From positions 1 to 64,000 of IMG/VR virus record IMGVR_UViG_3300007640_000030: a DNA stretch of 64,000 nt. The stretch is one strand, 5' to 3'. The notes beneath the pieces were generated by a model. The model was not told the origin of the DNA. It ran no database searches and saw only the letters and a list, made by a program, of their open reading frames with translations. The position numbers and the translations under genes are program-made. This stretch comes from a virus. Shown here one piece after another: positions 39,052-47,282 of this stretch. The first letter of the stretch is position 1. Each line of letters starts with the position of its first letter.

Positions 39052-39654
39052 TTATACAAGGAAATCCGACAGGTCTGAATCGACCTTGACAGTCCGTCTC
39101 TTACGTTTCTTCTCTTCTTCAACGTACTCTTTGAACTCCGCATCCGACTCCTTCACGGCGTCGATTCGATTACGCAACACATCGATAAAAGGTACAACGT
39201 GTTGCCATTCGGGGTCACCTTCCTGTTGATCAAGGAACTGTTCGACACCCGCTTCGGAGATGTACTTTAGTTTGATGTCCTGTTGTTTCTTCTCACGTGC
39301 AATACGACGAAGAAACGCATACCAAGAAATCTGTGTGAAGTATGCGAATGCGTTCGGGTTACCTGTACGAGTTGCGGTCTCAATGTTGTAGTTCTCAATC
39401 GCCTTGAGACAGTTCTCCACAGCGTCCATAACCATCTCTTCCCGATAGGTGTAACGGACGAAGTTAGACTTATGTGACAACCCCTCCGCAATCTTCAGGA
39501 AACAAGAAGCGATGTAGTTGGGAACGATTGGAACTTTTTCTCCCTTCTCCCTACATACTCCAACCTCCTTACAGTACTCGACTACGGCCGCAGAGAACTC
39601 TTTGTTGTTCACGTAATGCGGTCTTTCCTTGGGTTTCACTTTTGCGGTTGCCAT
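39052..39654 (-). CDS. 55: Late-transcription sigma factor gp55
   Basis: gp55 directs host RNA polymerase to TATAAATA late promoters, several of which occur in this window. The protein contains NYIASCFLKIAEGLSHKSNF and the region-2-like block VRYTYREEMVMDAVENCLKA followed by FDPexx-like NIETATRTGNPNAFAYFTQI and SWYAFLRRIAREKKQQ. The C-terminus ending DLSDFLV resembles the clamp-binding tail that contacts gp45 in T4. 200 residues against 185 in T4. Confidence 0.93.
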   Translation of the reverse strand: MATAKVKPKERPHYVNNKEFSAAVVEYCKEVGVCREKGEKVPIVPNYIASCFLKIAEGLSHKSNFVRYTYREEMVMDAVENCLKAIENYNIETATRTGNPNAFAYFTQISWYAFLRRIAREKKQQDIKLKYISEAGVEQFLDQQEGDPEWQHVVPFIDVLRNRIDAVKESDAEFKEYVEEEKKRKRRTVKVDSDLSDFLV

Positions 39655-39680
39655 TAAATACTCCTAATTCAATTTAACGT

Positions 39681-39710
39681 ATTATATTACATCAAGGGGT
39701 GGGTTGTCAA
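39681..39710 (-). promoter_or_regulatory. Early promoter of gene 55
   Basis: TTGACA (39710-39705), 18 nt, TATAAT (39686-39681), at the 3' end of the cytidylyltransferase gene. The leader of about 20 nt carries TTAGGAG before ATG 39654. Confidence 0.75.
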
Positions 39711-40125
39711 GACCATATTCGCTCGCACTGACTCTTCTTCTTAAGTCACTAGTGGAGAACCTATGGTCCCTCTTGTTGAAATATATTTCAATACCTCGTG
39801 CGGCGCACGTGGCTCTTCCTGTGAAGGTCTTGTCTTTGTACTCCGATCCTATGATGCGGAGATCGATGTTGACCATCTTAAGAATGTCTTCAAGGTCTTC
39901 TTCGGTCTGGTAGGGAATGATCTCATCGACGTACTTGATACCCGCCAGTTGCGTGTACCTCTCGACCAAGGTCTGAACGGGTTTGTTCTTCTCAGGTCTA
40001 TCCAAAGAGGGATCAACCTGTAGACCACAGATCAAGTAGTCACACTGTTCCTTCGCCTCTCTCAACATGGAGACGTGACCCGCATGTAAGAGATCAAATG
40101 TCGATGCAGTAAATCCAACTGTCAT
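39682..40125 (-). CDS. Cytidylyltransferase-like nucleotidyl transferase
   Basis: A 147-residue HxGH-type nucleotidyl transferase. VGFTASTFDLLHAGHVSMLR (about residues 3-22) carries the HAGH motif, and RFSTSDLRRR (about 122-131) the RxSTSxLR motif. This fits the glycerol-3-phosphate cytidylyltransferase / RfaE C-terminal group, which makes CDP- or ADP-linked precursors for surface polymers. Similar genes occur in T4-like cyanophages. It ends one base into the upstream oxygenase gene's stop and may belong to the same glycan theme as KdsA/KdsB. Confidence 0.85.
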   Translation of the reverse strand: MTVGFTASTFDLLHAGHVSMLREAKEQCDYLICGLQVDPSLDRPEKNKPVQTLVERYTQLAGIKYVDEIIPYQTEEDLEDILKMVNIDLRIIGSEYKDKTFTGRATCAARGIEIYFNKRDHRFSTSDLRRRVSASEYGLDNPPLDVI

Positions 40126-40589
40126 TATTCTTCACCTATAAAAAATGTAATTACCAACCTATCGACGGGAAACCCTTGAGGTCTATGTGGGGTTCTGCCA
40201 TCGTACATAACCAACTTTCCAACTTCGAACTCTTCAACCACACCATCGATTTCCGTACCACATCCTTCACCACCTATAAGGTAGATCACTCCACTCATTG
40301 ACAGGTCTGCGTGGATTTTCGGTGTCCACTCAGGATCCGCATCATGCCAGTGGAAGTAGAGACGTGTTGGTCTTAATCCCGTTGCGTTATATATGTCCGT
40401 TCCTATGTCACATATTGTATGGACGCTTTCTGTCCGCTTTCCCGTAAACTTAAAAACACCTTGACGCACCGCCTCACCCGCTTCGCCAGGCAGATCACGA
40501 TCTCTATAGTAAGGGAGAGAGTTTGCGAAGTCGAGTACTTCGGGTAGGTCTTCCTCTTTTATAAAATTTCTGATAATTCTTCTTGACAA
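40125..40589 (-). CDS. Fe(II)/2-oxoglutarate-type oxygenase, 154 aa
   Basis: KIHADLSMSGVIYLIGGEG (about residues 91-109) gives His-x-Asp, and GKLVMYDGRTPHRPQGFPVD (about 123-142) gives the distal His, followed by RLVITFF with Arg. The small size and layout match compact phage oxygenases. The start is TTG 40589 with no strong ribosome site; no ATG fits the frame upstream. The substrate is unknown. Confidence 0.65.
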   Translation of the reverse strand: MSRRIIRNFIKEEDLPEVLDFANSLPYYRDRDLPGEAGEAVRQGVFKFTGKRTESVHTICDIGTDIYNATGLRPTRLYFHWHDADPEWTPKIHADLSMSGVIYLIGGEGCGTEIDGVVEEFEVGKLVMYDGRTPHRPQGFPVDRLVITFFIGEE

Positions 40590-40640
40590 ATCACGTATCT
40601 CATGTTAAACTAAAGCCACTAAGTGCGGGGGGAATATACC

Positions 40641-41018
40641 CTAGTGATGGGTAGGTTTTTTGAATGCGACAACATTAGAGTCTGAGTCTCCCGAAAACTT
40701 CGGCATCGAAAGATCCTCTTCTACCTCGTCGTTAATCTGAGACAAGGCTTCTCTGTATTCCGCGATAAGGGTATCATGAGGAATTGTGTACGAGATGATC
40801 GCACCGTCTCGCAACATAGTCAGAGAGTCCTTAGTATCGGAAAAAACCATGAATGGTTTGAAGGTGTAATACTTGTAACCATTATGAATTTTAGACACGA
40901 TTTTTAAGGCGTGACGAATTATAATTTCGTCGGACTGTTCATCCACCGAATCATGAAGTACCTCGCAAACAAGTTCCTCTCCAGAAACCAACTTTACTTG
41001 TCTTATCATTGTTCTCAT
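40641..41018 (-). CDS. Conserved hypothetical protein, 125 aa
   Basis: MRTMIRQVKLVSGEELVCEV begins the protein, followed by a beta-rich region with YKYYTFKPFMVFSDT near residue 50. The start of the pattern (VKLVSGEExxCEV) recalls an Sm-like barrel and I recall the protein from cyanophage-like genomes downstream of uvsW. The C-terminal 30 residues are acidic then basic. It overlaps uvsW by 4 nt. Function unknown. The 50-nt gap after it (40590-40640) holds no gene. Confidence 0.65.
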   Translation of the reverse strand: MRTMIRQVKLVSGEELVCEVLHDSVDEQSDEIIIRHALKIVSKIHNGYKYYTFKPFMVFSDTKDSLTMLRDGAIISYTIPHDTLIAEYREALSQINDEVEEDLSMPKFSGDSDSNVVAFKKPTHH

Positions 41019-42493
41019 CTCAAACTAATCGGGTACACTTTGTATTTAAACCCTTCTCTAGTATATATCTTTATTCTTTCGGCGGAATGTTTTAGAGTAA
41101 AGTTCTTGTAGCCTCTACAATGTAGATCATCTGATAGATCATAAAGCTTAGTAGCAACCCCATTGTCACTTTTTCGTAACCCTCTTCCGATAGATTGAAG
41201 AACCTTAATCTGAGATTTACTTGGAGAAGCGAATACAATATTATGCAGATTCCGAATATTAATCCCAGTAGAAAAAGTTCCAAGGCTTGCCACGATGATT
41301 GCATCTTTCTGTTTCTCGACGATCCCACGGATCTGTTCACGGTCATTGGCTGCCACTTCACCGGACACATAGAATACTTTTCGGTTCTCGTCGGCAGAGT
41401 CACGGATAAGGTCATACAAAACCTTTCCATGTTTTTCAACGAATTGAAATAGTACCAGAGTGTTCCCCTCTTGATCAAGGGACAACTTCGTGATGAACTT
41501 ATTTCTTTTCTCGTTCGTTACTATATATTCAATTTCTTCCTGATAGGTTTTACCCTTCATCTTATGGCACTCATCGTTGTGATAACGCATGAGTATGACC
41601 TTGATGTCTAGGTCTGCAAGTGTGTTGTCTTCCTGTAACTGTACTGTAGTGGTGACCTTGAAGACCGGACCAAACAATCCTTCTAGTACCAACTTATTAG
41701 TCTCAGTACCATCCAGTGTACCTGTTGTCCCAAAACGATACTCCGCATTTCTGCACTTGTCCATGAGAGTGGATAAGGATTTTGCCTTGAATAAATGGAC
41801 TTCATCTCCGAATATACAAGGAAACTGTTCGAACCATTCTGAACCCAACTTGTAGATAGACTGCCATGTTGAGATGATAATACGTTTATTTGTTTCTTTA
41901 TCTTTACCACTGTATATTTTATGAATCAAATCTGACTCATAACCATAGTCCGCAAAGTCCTGATGCATCTGTTCTACCAGAGACGTTGTTGGTACAACAA
42001 TAAGAACCTTGCCTTCGTGATTGTCAAGGAACCACCTCATCGTATTATAGATGATGAACGACTTACCCGAACCTGTGGGGGATAGAAGAATGGCCCGCTT
42101 GTTTTCGATGGCGTGTGTTATCGCATCGTACTGATAGTCACGGGGTTCGAACGGGGTTTGTAATGACCCAAGAAACTTGACTAGTCCTTGATGATCAATC
42201 TTATTCTTGGCATTGGGAATGCCGTATTTTTTATTCTCTACGATCTGGAGAGGGTACATGCGGTCTGCACAAAATTTGCGGAGTTGGTGATACAGACCAA
42301 CATGTATCTCTCGTTTTACTTGATTATATAGACGCACCTTACCGTCCCACACCTTGCGTTTAAATGCAGGCATGAACCGATAGCCCGGAACGAAGAAAGA
42401 GAAGTAATCTCTTAGTTCCTGTTGTTGTGCGGGGTTAGACTCAACCGCCATTCTCGAATGATCTAACATCCGAATACGAATGGTACTTTCCAT
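41015..42493 (-). CDS. uvsW: DNA/RNA helicase UvsW
   Basis: A superfamily 2 helicase that resolves R-loops and branched recombination intermediates. Walker A LLSPTGSGKSFIIYNT (about residues 135-150), the DExH-type box FGDEVHLF (about 229-236), FGTTGTLDG motif III, and the C-terminal RecA domain with VASLGTFSTGINIRNLHN and QSIGRGLRKSD motif VI. 492 residues against 503 in T4. Part of the UvsX/UvsY/UvsW set. Confidence 0.95.
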   Translation of the reverse strand: MESTIRIRMLDHSRMAVESNPAQQQELRDYFSFFVPGYRFMPAFKRKVWDGKVRLYNQVKREIHVGLYHQLRKFCADRMYPLQIVENKKYGIPNAKNKIDHQGLVKFLGSLQTPFEPRDYQYDAITHAIENKRAILLSPTGSGKSFIIYNTMRWFLDNHEGKVLIVVPTTSLVEQMHQDFADYGYESDLIHKIYSGKDKETNKRIIISTWQSIYKLGSEWFEQFPCIFGDEVHLFKAKSLSTLMDKCRNAEYRFGTTGTLDGTETNKLVLEGLFGPVFKVTTTVQLQEDNTLADLDIKVILMRYHNDECHKMKGKTYQEEIEYIVTNEKRNKFITKLSLDQEGNTLVLFQFVEKHGKVLYDLIRDSADENRKVFYVSGEVAANDREQIRGIVEKQKDAIIVASLGTFSTGINIRNLHNIVFASPSKSQIKVLQSIGRGLRKSDNGVATKLYDLSDDLHCRGYKNFTLKHSAERIKIYTREGFKYKVYPISLR

Positions 42494-42496
42494 GAA

Positions 42497-42646
42497 CTAT
42501 CGTCCTTGACCGCGATACTTCTTGAAGGAACGTTTCTTATCCTTGTTCATGGAACTGCGCTTGACTTTACCATTACCAATAGACGTACCCTTGCGGTGTA
42601 CGTCATTAATAACCTTCTTGGTAATGACGTTAGAATTCTTCGCCAC
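42497..42646 (-). CDS. Small highly basic protein upstream of uvsW, 49 aa
   Basis: GTG 42646 has GGAGG 6 nt upstream. The product (AKNSNVITKKVINDVHRKGT, then a Lys/Arg tail KDKKRSFKKYRGQGR) is strongly basic and probably binds nucleic acid. It lies between uvsY and uvsW with 2 to 3 nt gaps. Function unknown. Confidence 0.65.
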   Translation of the reverse strand: MAKNSNVITKKVINDVHRKGTSIGNGKVKRSSMNKDKKRSFKKYRGQGR

Positions 42647-42648
42647 GA

Positions 42649-43095
42649 TTAACCTCCGGCATCGAACTTTCTCCACTCAATAATGTTCTTCACGGTCTGG
42701 TGTCTCCACTTCAGACTATCGACTATCTCGACCAGAGTATCTATAATCGTTTTAAGGTAAACGATTTTTTCTTCGGACTTCTGAATCTCAGGATCGGAGT
42801 CATAGTAATAGTTCATGTCACCTTTCATAATCTTCAATCCGTCAAAGGGGTCCGGATGCCAGTTCTTAGACTGAAGAGTTTCCTCATCCATCTTACCGTT
42901 GTAGTACAACCACTTGTCTTTGAGTAGATCCTTCTGAGAGTGTTCTGCCCTCTTCAGGTTCAATTTAGTCAAAGATAGGTACTGCAAGTACTTTGCGTGT
43001 AGACTAGGTGTGTTACGGGATGTTTCATCTAGTTGGTGTTGGGGGATCTTACAGTCTTCTGCCCACTCTTTCAAAATATTATCAAGGTCTAGCAT
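42649..43095 (-). CDS. uvsY: Recombination mediator UvsY
   Basis: UvsY loads UvsX onto single-stranded DNA coated by gp32. MLDLDNILKEWAEDCKIPQH at the N-terminus and the helix KTIIDTLVEIVDSLKWRHQT with NIIEWRKF at the end match UvsY. 148 residues against 137 in T4. It lies 2 nt above the basic small gene and uvsW, forming a recombination operon. Confidence 0.9.
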   Translation of the reverse strand: MLDLDNILKEWAEDCKIPQHQLDETSRNTPSLHAKYLQYLSLTKLNLKRAEHSQKDLLKDKWLYYNGKMDEETLQSKNWHPDPFDGLKIMKGDMNYYYDSDPEIQKSEEKIVYLKTIIDTLVEIVDSLKWRHQTVKNIIEWRKFDAGG

Positions 43096-43287
43096 CTATG
43101 CCCTCATATCAAGTTGTTGAACCCTCACCTCAGACTCTATCAGTTGTCCATATCGGTTATATGTATAGATGGTGTATTGCATTGCAGTACCACCCTCTAC
43201 CAATTTCTTTTGAACCTTTTGTGTCTGTACCTCGTTCCACCATGACTTCATTGGCATAGACGCTGGTTCTATTGGGTTTATTTCCAT
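43096..43287 (-). CDS. Hypothetical protein upstream of uvsY, 63 aa
   Basis: MEINPIEPASMPMKSWWNEV starts the protein; the second half is beta-prone (YTIYTYNRYGQLIESEVRVQ). The promoter -10 ends only 3 nt before ATG 43287, so the true start may be Met 11 or Met 13 (43257, 43251) or another promoter may be used. It abuts uvsY without a gap. Function unknown. Confidence 0.55.
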   Translation of the reverse strand: MEINPIEPASMPMKSWWNEVQTQKVQKKLVEGGTAMQYTIYTYNRYGQLIESEVRVQQLDMRA

Positions 43288-43290
43288 ATT

Positions 43291-43319
43291 ATTATACCCG
43301 TTTTGTCGTGTTGTGTCAA
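43291..43319 (-). promoter_or_regulatory. Perfect promoter of the uvsY-uvsW operon
   Basis: TTGACA (43319-43314), 17 nt, TATAAT (43296-43291), 12/12, immediately upstream of 43096..43287 and just past the end of the late gene at 43321. Confidence 0.75.
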
Positions 43320-43320
43320 G

Positions 43321-43842
43321 TTATAGTTTGACGATCTCGAAGTCCCTGAACCGGAAGGTTGCGGGGAATTGAATGTAAGTAATATCGTTTGCGTTTGCGT
43401 TCAACTCAAAACTGCCCAGATTAGTGATGATCGCATCGTTGTATCTGATTCGCAAGTTTGAGTTGTTCTGACTGGTCAAGATGGTAACCGTGATGTCGGA
43501 ATATGTTTCATCCTTCTCGACCTGTCCTCTGTACCTATCGCCTGGCCTAACCTCTTTCTCGTTGACCAGACGCTCCATCCACTTCTGTAGTTCTGTGTAG
43601 GACTGCATGTCTTCGTCAAGAATAAGGTTGACAGTAAGGTCAGAATATGTTATCTTAGATCCTGAAAATGGGATTCCAGTAACTCTAGGTATACCAACCT
43701 CGACTGCGTTCGTGGAAGCGCCCGGATGTGATATGGATTGTGCAAAGAACTGCACGTTACCGAACAACGTGTTGTCGATGCTTACTCTAAACCCTGTGGG
43801 TTGTAAAAAGTTTTTGTTTGCGGTTAAGGTAGATTTCGCCAT
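43321..43842 (-). CDS. Tail-tube-fold structural protein (gp19/gp54-like)
   Basis: A 173-residue protein starting MAKSTLTANKNFLQPTGFRV with FFAQSISHPGASTNAVEVGI near residues 32-51, ITYSDLTVNLILDEDMQSY near 64-82, and a C-terminal TYIQFPATFRFRDFEIV. This layout (N-terminal insertion strand, LILDED, aromatic C-terminal strands) is that of T4-type tube or tube-initiator proteins and is a paralogue-type match to gp19 in this window. A TATAAATA box lies 23 nt upstream, so it is a late gene. Confidence 0.7.
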   Translation of the reverse strand: MAKSTLTANKNFLQPTGFRVSIDNTLFGNVQFFAQSISHPGASTNAVEVGIPRVTGIPFSGSKITYSDLTVNLILDEDMQSYTELQKWMERLVNEKEVRPGDRYRGQVEKDETYSDITVTILTSQNNSNLRIRYNDAIITNLGSFELNANANDITYIQFPATFRFRDFEIVKL

Positions 43843-43864
43843 GAGTCACTCCTATGTACACCTC

Positions 43865-43872
43865 TATTTATA
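43865..43872 (-). promoter_or_regulatory. T4-type late promoter (TATAAATA)
   Basis: An exact minus-strand TATAAATA, 23 nt before ATG 43842. It is back-to-back with the plus-strand early promoter starting at 43876. Confidence 0.75.
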
Positions 43873-43875
43873 CAC

Positions 43876-43904
43876 TTGACAAACTTGTCTGGATGCTATA
43901 TAAT
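43876..43904 (+). promoter_or_regulatory. Perfect early promoter, plus strand
   Basis: TTGACA (43876-43881), 17 nt, TATAAT (43899-43904), 12/12. AGAGG in the short leader precedes ATG 43927. Confidence 0.85.
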
Positions 43905-43926
43905 GGTACATGATTAGAGGTTCAAT

Positions 43927-45039
43927 ATGATTTTATCAAAGAAAGACGCATTTCACGCAGCGTGGAAACTCATGGATTACTTCGATGACTTCGAACGTAT
44001 CGATGACTATTTCCGTGCACGTAAGATCGAACGTGTGAGGAACATCCCCGCACCGTTGCCAGGCATGTCCGTTGAGGATGACCTGTTCCAACAGTTTGAT
44101 TTGCACCCCCAAGATATGGACTTCCGTATCCAACAAATCCCACACGAGTTGTTTGACACCCTACTTGAAAAGACTGCCTCGTTCTCTCCGGATGAGTCGC
44201 CTGGCAAGACATTAAAGATGGTAGTCAGAGAAACAACCACCAACACCATATGTGGGTTCATTCGGTTTGGATCTCCTCTAATCAATTCCAAACCACGGAA
44301 CGAGTATCTTGGGGGTGTACCGGATCTTGACATATTCAACAAACGTGCAATCATGGGGTTCAACATCGTACCCGCCCAACCCTTTGGGTTTAACTATCTT
44401 GGTGGTAAGTTACTTGCCGCCATCTGTTGTTCCCATGATAGTCGCAGAATGTTGAATGACAAATATGATACAGAGTTCTGTCTCTTTGAAACCACCTCGT
44501 TGTATGGTAACCTCAAGGGCGCATCGATGTATGATGGTATGCGTCCTTATCTACGGTACAAGGGCGACACACAATCTAAGTTCCTGTTGACTCTAGGGGA
44601 TGACTTCTATCCAGAGATGAGGGATTGGTTTACTGAGAAGAACGGTGGTGAGGAGTTAGTGCACAAGGGTGCGTCATCCCGTAAACTAAAGATGCAAACC
44701 AAGATGGTGAGTATCGTCAAGGCATCACTGAAACATCATGACACGGAGGCGTACAACAAATTTGTTGATAAGATATCGACTGCGGGTGATGTGACTACAC
44801 AGAAACGTTTTTATATGGGTGAGTATGGTTACTCTAATGTGCGGGACGTTCTATTGGGTAGGACCGATAACCTGATCAAGGCAGAAAACTTTGATAGGTT
44901 TGAACTAGATAACGTGATCGCGTGGTGGAAGAAACTCGCCAGTAAACGTTACGACAAGTTGAAGAATGAAAATCGTGTCCGTACAGAACTAGAGGTCTGG
45001 AATCAGGACACCATGAACGAGATTGATATTATACGATGA
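43927..45039 (+). CDS. DUF4338-like protein (distant DruA-type)
   Basis: A 370-residue early plus-strand protein. The core has CGFIRFGSPLINSKPRNEYL (about residues 109-128), AIMGFNIVPAQPFGFNYLGG (about 140-159), KLLAAICCSH, and LFETTSLYGNLKGASMYDGM (about 184-203). That order (xGFxxxxSP, MxxxVPxxPxGxxxLxxKLL, LxETxSLYG) resembles the DUF4338 domain found in Druantia DruA and transposon-linked proteins. Here it has its own early promoter and is coupled by ATGA to a glycosyltransferase-like gene. It could be a nucleic-acid enzyme or a counter-defence protein; family call by eye. Confidence 0.6.
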   Translation: MILSKKDAFHAAWKLMDYFDDFERIDDYFRARKIERVRNIPAPLPGMSVEDDLFQQFDLHPQDMDFRIQQIPHELFDTLLEKTASFSPDESPGKTLKMVVRETTTNTICGFIRFGSPLINSKPRNEYLGGVPDLDIFNKRAIMGFNIVPAQPFGFNYLGGKLLAAICCSHDSRRMLNDKYDTEFCLFETTSLYGNLKGASMYDGMRPYLRYKGDTQSKFLLTLGDDFYPEMRDWFTEKNGGEELVHKGASSRKLKMQTKMVSIVKASLKHHDTEAYNKFVDKISTAGDVTTQKRFYMGEYGYSNVRDVLLGRTDNLIKAENFDRFELDNVIAWWKKLASKRYDKLKNENRVRTELEVWNQDTMNEIDIIR

Positions 45040-46019
45040 ACATTACCATCGCAAGACTGAGATCCTTTGTTAAGTATGAAGGACCACTCGAAACCGTACT
45101 GGACAGTTTCTTCGAGAACTACGTCAAGTGGATGAAGGCGCACCCCGAACACAACTACGATACGTACAATTGTTCCTTTGATGGGACACGCCCTAAACGT
45201 ACACCCGAAACCATTGAGTCCGCAGATGTTATTGTCATACCAAGTGACAGTGAGTTTCGGTATCACGGTGAGTTACAGATGAACCCCAAAGACTTGGCGA
45301 AGAGTCAGTCTCACATTGATAAGATTGCACCCTACTTCGAAGGCAAGACTGTAGTGATGTTCCGTAGTGACAGGGGAGACACCGAAGAACTGTACCGCAG
45401 TTTCCTGCCAAACATCAAGAAGTTTGTGACCATAGATGAGATAGACTTCAGTGGAAATATTCACGGTATGAAGTATCACTTCATTCAGAGGTTGAAGAAC
45501 CCCATCTCCGATTTGATGTTCGAAGGTAAGTCTGTGGACTTTGGGTATTGGGGTAGGATGAAACATGGAAACGATAGAGAGAAGACCATCCGTAAAATCT
45601 ATAGGTCTCAGTTGTCTACCGTCATGATCGGCGGATTCCCTTCGGGTGTGCAGAGACAATCCAAGTGGATCAAGGACTGGAGAAAACTCTATCCTCTACT
45701 AGAACCCGCACGGTCTACTCTATGTTTCAACTGGTTAGACCCACACGCCACTACGTCACGATATCCAGAGGCGTTGTCTATTGGTATCGTCCCCTTTGTG
45801 TGGCAGGACTATGACATAGACAACACGTATAACATAGACCCTTGGCAGAGAGTCCAGACGTTTGAGGAACTTGAGGAAAAGATCCTAGAGTTACGAGACC
45901 CTACTTTCTTTGATAACAAGTTGGAAGAGTACCGCAACAACTACTCCAAGGTTCTTCTGAGTGAAGACCAGTATTTCGAGGAATTCGCAAAAAAGATGGA
46001 TAAAGCCCTTGACAAATAG
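45036..46019 (+). CDS. Putative GT-B glycosyltransferase, 327 aa
   Basis: The start ATG overlaps the DUF4338 stop (ATGA). The C-terminal half has RSTLCFNWLDPHATTSRYPE (about residues 227-246) and ALSIGIVPFVWQDYD (about 247-261), the E-x7-E-like donor-sugar loop seen in GT-B enzymes, including phage DNA glucosyltransferases. The N-terminal half is a Rossmann-like domain (ADVIVIPSDSEF). It may glycosylate DNA, protein or a surface glycan; co-transcription with the DUF4338-like gene suggests a joint function. The exact family is not recognised. Confidence 0.6.
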   Translation: MNITIARLRSFVKYEGPLETVLDSFFENYVKWMKAHPEHNYDTYNCSFDGTRPKRTPETIESADVIVIPSDSEFRYHGELQMNPKDLAKSQSHIDKIAPYFEGKTVVMFRSDRGDTEELYRSFLPNIKKFVTIDEIDFSGNIHGMKYHFIQRLKNPISDLMFEGKSVDFGYWGRMKHGNDREKTIRKIYRSQLSTVMIGGFPSGVQRQSKWIKDWRKLYPLLEPARSTLCFNWLDPHATTSRYPEALSIGIVPFVWQDYDIDNTYNIDPWQRVQTFEELEEKILELRDPTFFDNKLEEYRNNYSKVLLSEDQYFEEFAKKMDKALDK

Positions 46020-46037
46020 TGTCCAGTTTGTTATTAT
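46009..46037 (+). promoter_or_regulatory. Early promoter, plus strand, leaderless geometry
   Basis: TTGACA (46009-46014), 17 nt, TATTAT (46032-46037). Six bases lie between the -10 and ATG 46044, so transcription should start at the ATG. The -35 overlaps the end of the glycosyltransferase gene. Confidence 0.8.
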
Positions 46038-46043
46038 TAAAAC

Positions 46044-47282
46044 ATGAAATACGAAGCATACCTATACCAATATACGCACCGTCCAACCGGACGTATGTAT
46101 GTTGGCATCCATAAGGGTCTGATCTCAGATGGGTATAACCATTCTTCCAAATGTGAAGAATTTAACCAACTCTTGAGAGAGAGTTATAATGACTTTGACT
46201 ACGAGATACTACGTACTGGTAGTTGGGGTGCAATGCAAAATGAGGAATATAGAGTGTTAAGTGAAGCAAATGCAAAATCCAATGTGATGTTTTTTAATAA
46301 GTCTAACGGGTCACCCGCCAGTAAGAAGTTCGATATGGATCGTGTTCTGACTCTCGCAGAAGAGATCAAGAACATGAAGGGTGAACAGGAGATGGCGTCT
46401 GAGGTTGTCAAGACAACCTTCATTCAAGTACGTGCAGAAGATGACTGGACGCACAAACAGAATATCCAGAACGCTATCGATGAGGAACACGGGAACACAG
46501 AGAAGTTAAAACTTCAGGCGGTTCTTTTAGAAGGATATTTTGAAGAAGGTGATCGAGACTTTGGTGTTGATGGTTCTGCTGGTATTGGTGGTAACCACTC
46601 TACCCGTGCGACCAACGACTCAAAACACGGTGTTACTCTTGAGGTAGTTCGTGTTCCCCTGTCAATGTGGGAAGGTCTGACAGATTCAGAGATCGAATAT
46701 TTGGGCATGATGTTGAATGTTCAGGAAGGTAAGATTCAACCAAAGGTAAACCAATCTGACGATTTCTCCAAGATTGCACAGAGTCTCTACTATAACCACA
46801 ACATCGATCTTGATTCGGATGCAATGATCCTTGCACTTGAGAAGTTCAATATCACCAAACGTCAAATCAACTCTGCTATCAACAAGGCGAAGAAAGCAAT
46901 CGAGAACGAAGAACTGAGTTTGCTAGGCCAGAAGCACATCAAGTGGAGAGAGGGTGCCAACAAGAAAAAACTTTACGAAGAGATCATTCCATCTTACCAA
47001 GACGGCAAGACATTTGTTGAAGTTATCACAAGTGGTTCTGGTGGTTCGCTTCAGACCTTCATGTCTAACTTTTTCGAGGCACACCAAGAACACGGATACA
47101 CGAAGGCAGTGTGTATCGTCTATCACCCAAAAATCTCTGACCATGATCAATGGATCGGTTCGCCAAAGTATATTGCAGACCGTAACATGATAGAGTTCTT
47201 CTTTGAAAAGTCTGGTTTCGAATTCAAAGAAGTTGGTTTGAAACTGTTACAAGATCAGAAACAACAATTAACAGTTGGTTAA
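46044..47282 (+). CDS. GIY-YIG nuclease-domain protein, 412 aa
   Basis: The N-terminal 75 residues show a GIY-YIG-like fold: AYLYQYTHRPTGRMYVGIHK (about residues 4-23, with Y..Y and YVGIHK for the YVG motif), then FNQLLRESYNDFDYEILRTG and a Glu in MQNEEYRVLSE. The remainder (about 90-412) is unknown and includes a helical KFNITKRQINSAINKAKKAI segment. It has its own promoter and a strong terminator and lies just downstream, on the opposite strand, of gene 23. This fits a free-standing homing-type nuclease; a host-DNA or anti-competitor nuclease is the alternative. Confidence 0.7.
   Translation: MKYEAYLYQYTHRPTGRMYVGIHKGLISDGYNHSSKCEEFNQLLRESYNDFDYEILRTGSWGAMQNEEYRVLSEANAKSNVMFFNKSNGSPASKKFDMDRVLTLAEEIKNMKGEQEMASEVVKTTFIQVRAEDDWTHKQNIQNAIDEEHGNTEKLKLQAVLLEGYFEEGDRDFGVDGSAGIGGNHSTRATNDSKHGVTLEVVRVPLSMWEGLTDSEIEYLGMMLNVQEGKIQPKVNQSDDFSKIAQSLYYNHNIDLDSDAMILALEKFNITKRQINSAINKAKKAIENEELSLLGQKHIKWREGANKKKLYEEIIPSYQDGKTFVEVITSGSGGSLQTFMSNFFEAHQEHGYTKAVCIVYHPKISDHDQWIGSPKYIADRNMIEFFFEKSGFEFKEVGLKLLQDQKQQLTVG

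Noticed and set aside
40583-40611. TTGACA, 17 nt, TAAACT on the plus strand near the start of 40125..40589
   Set aside because: The -10 is poor, the -35 falls on coding triplets of the minus gene, and no plus gene follows. Unlike the two perfect antisense promoters it is plausible by chance.
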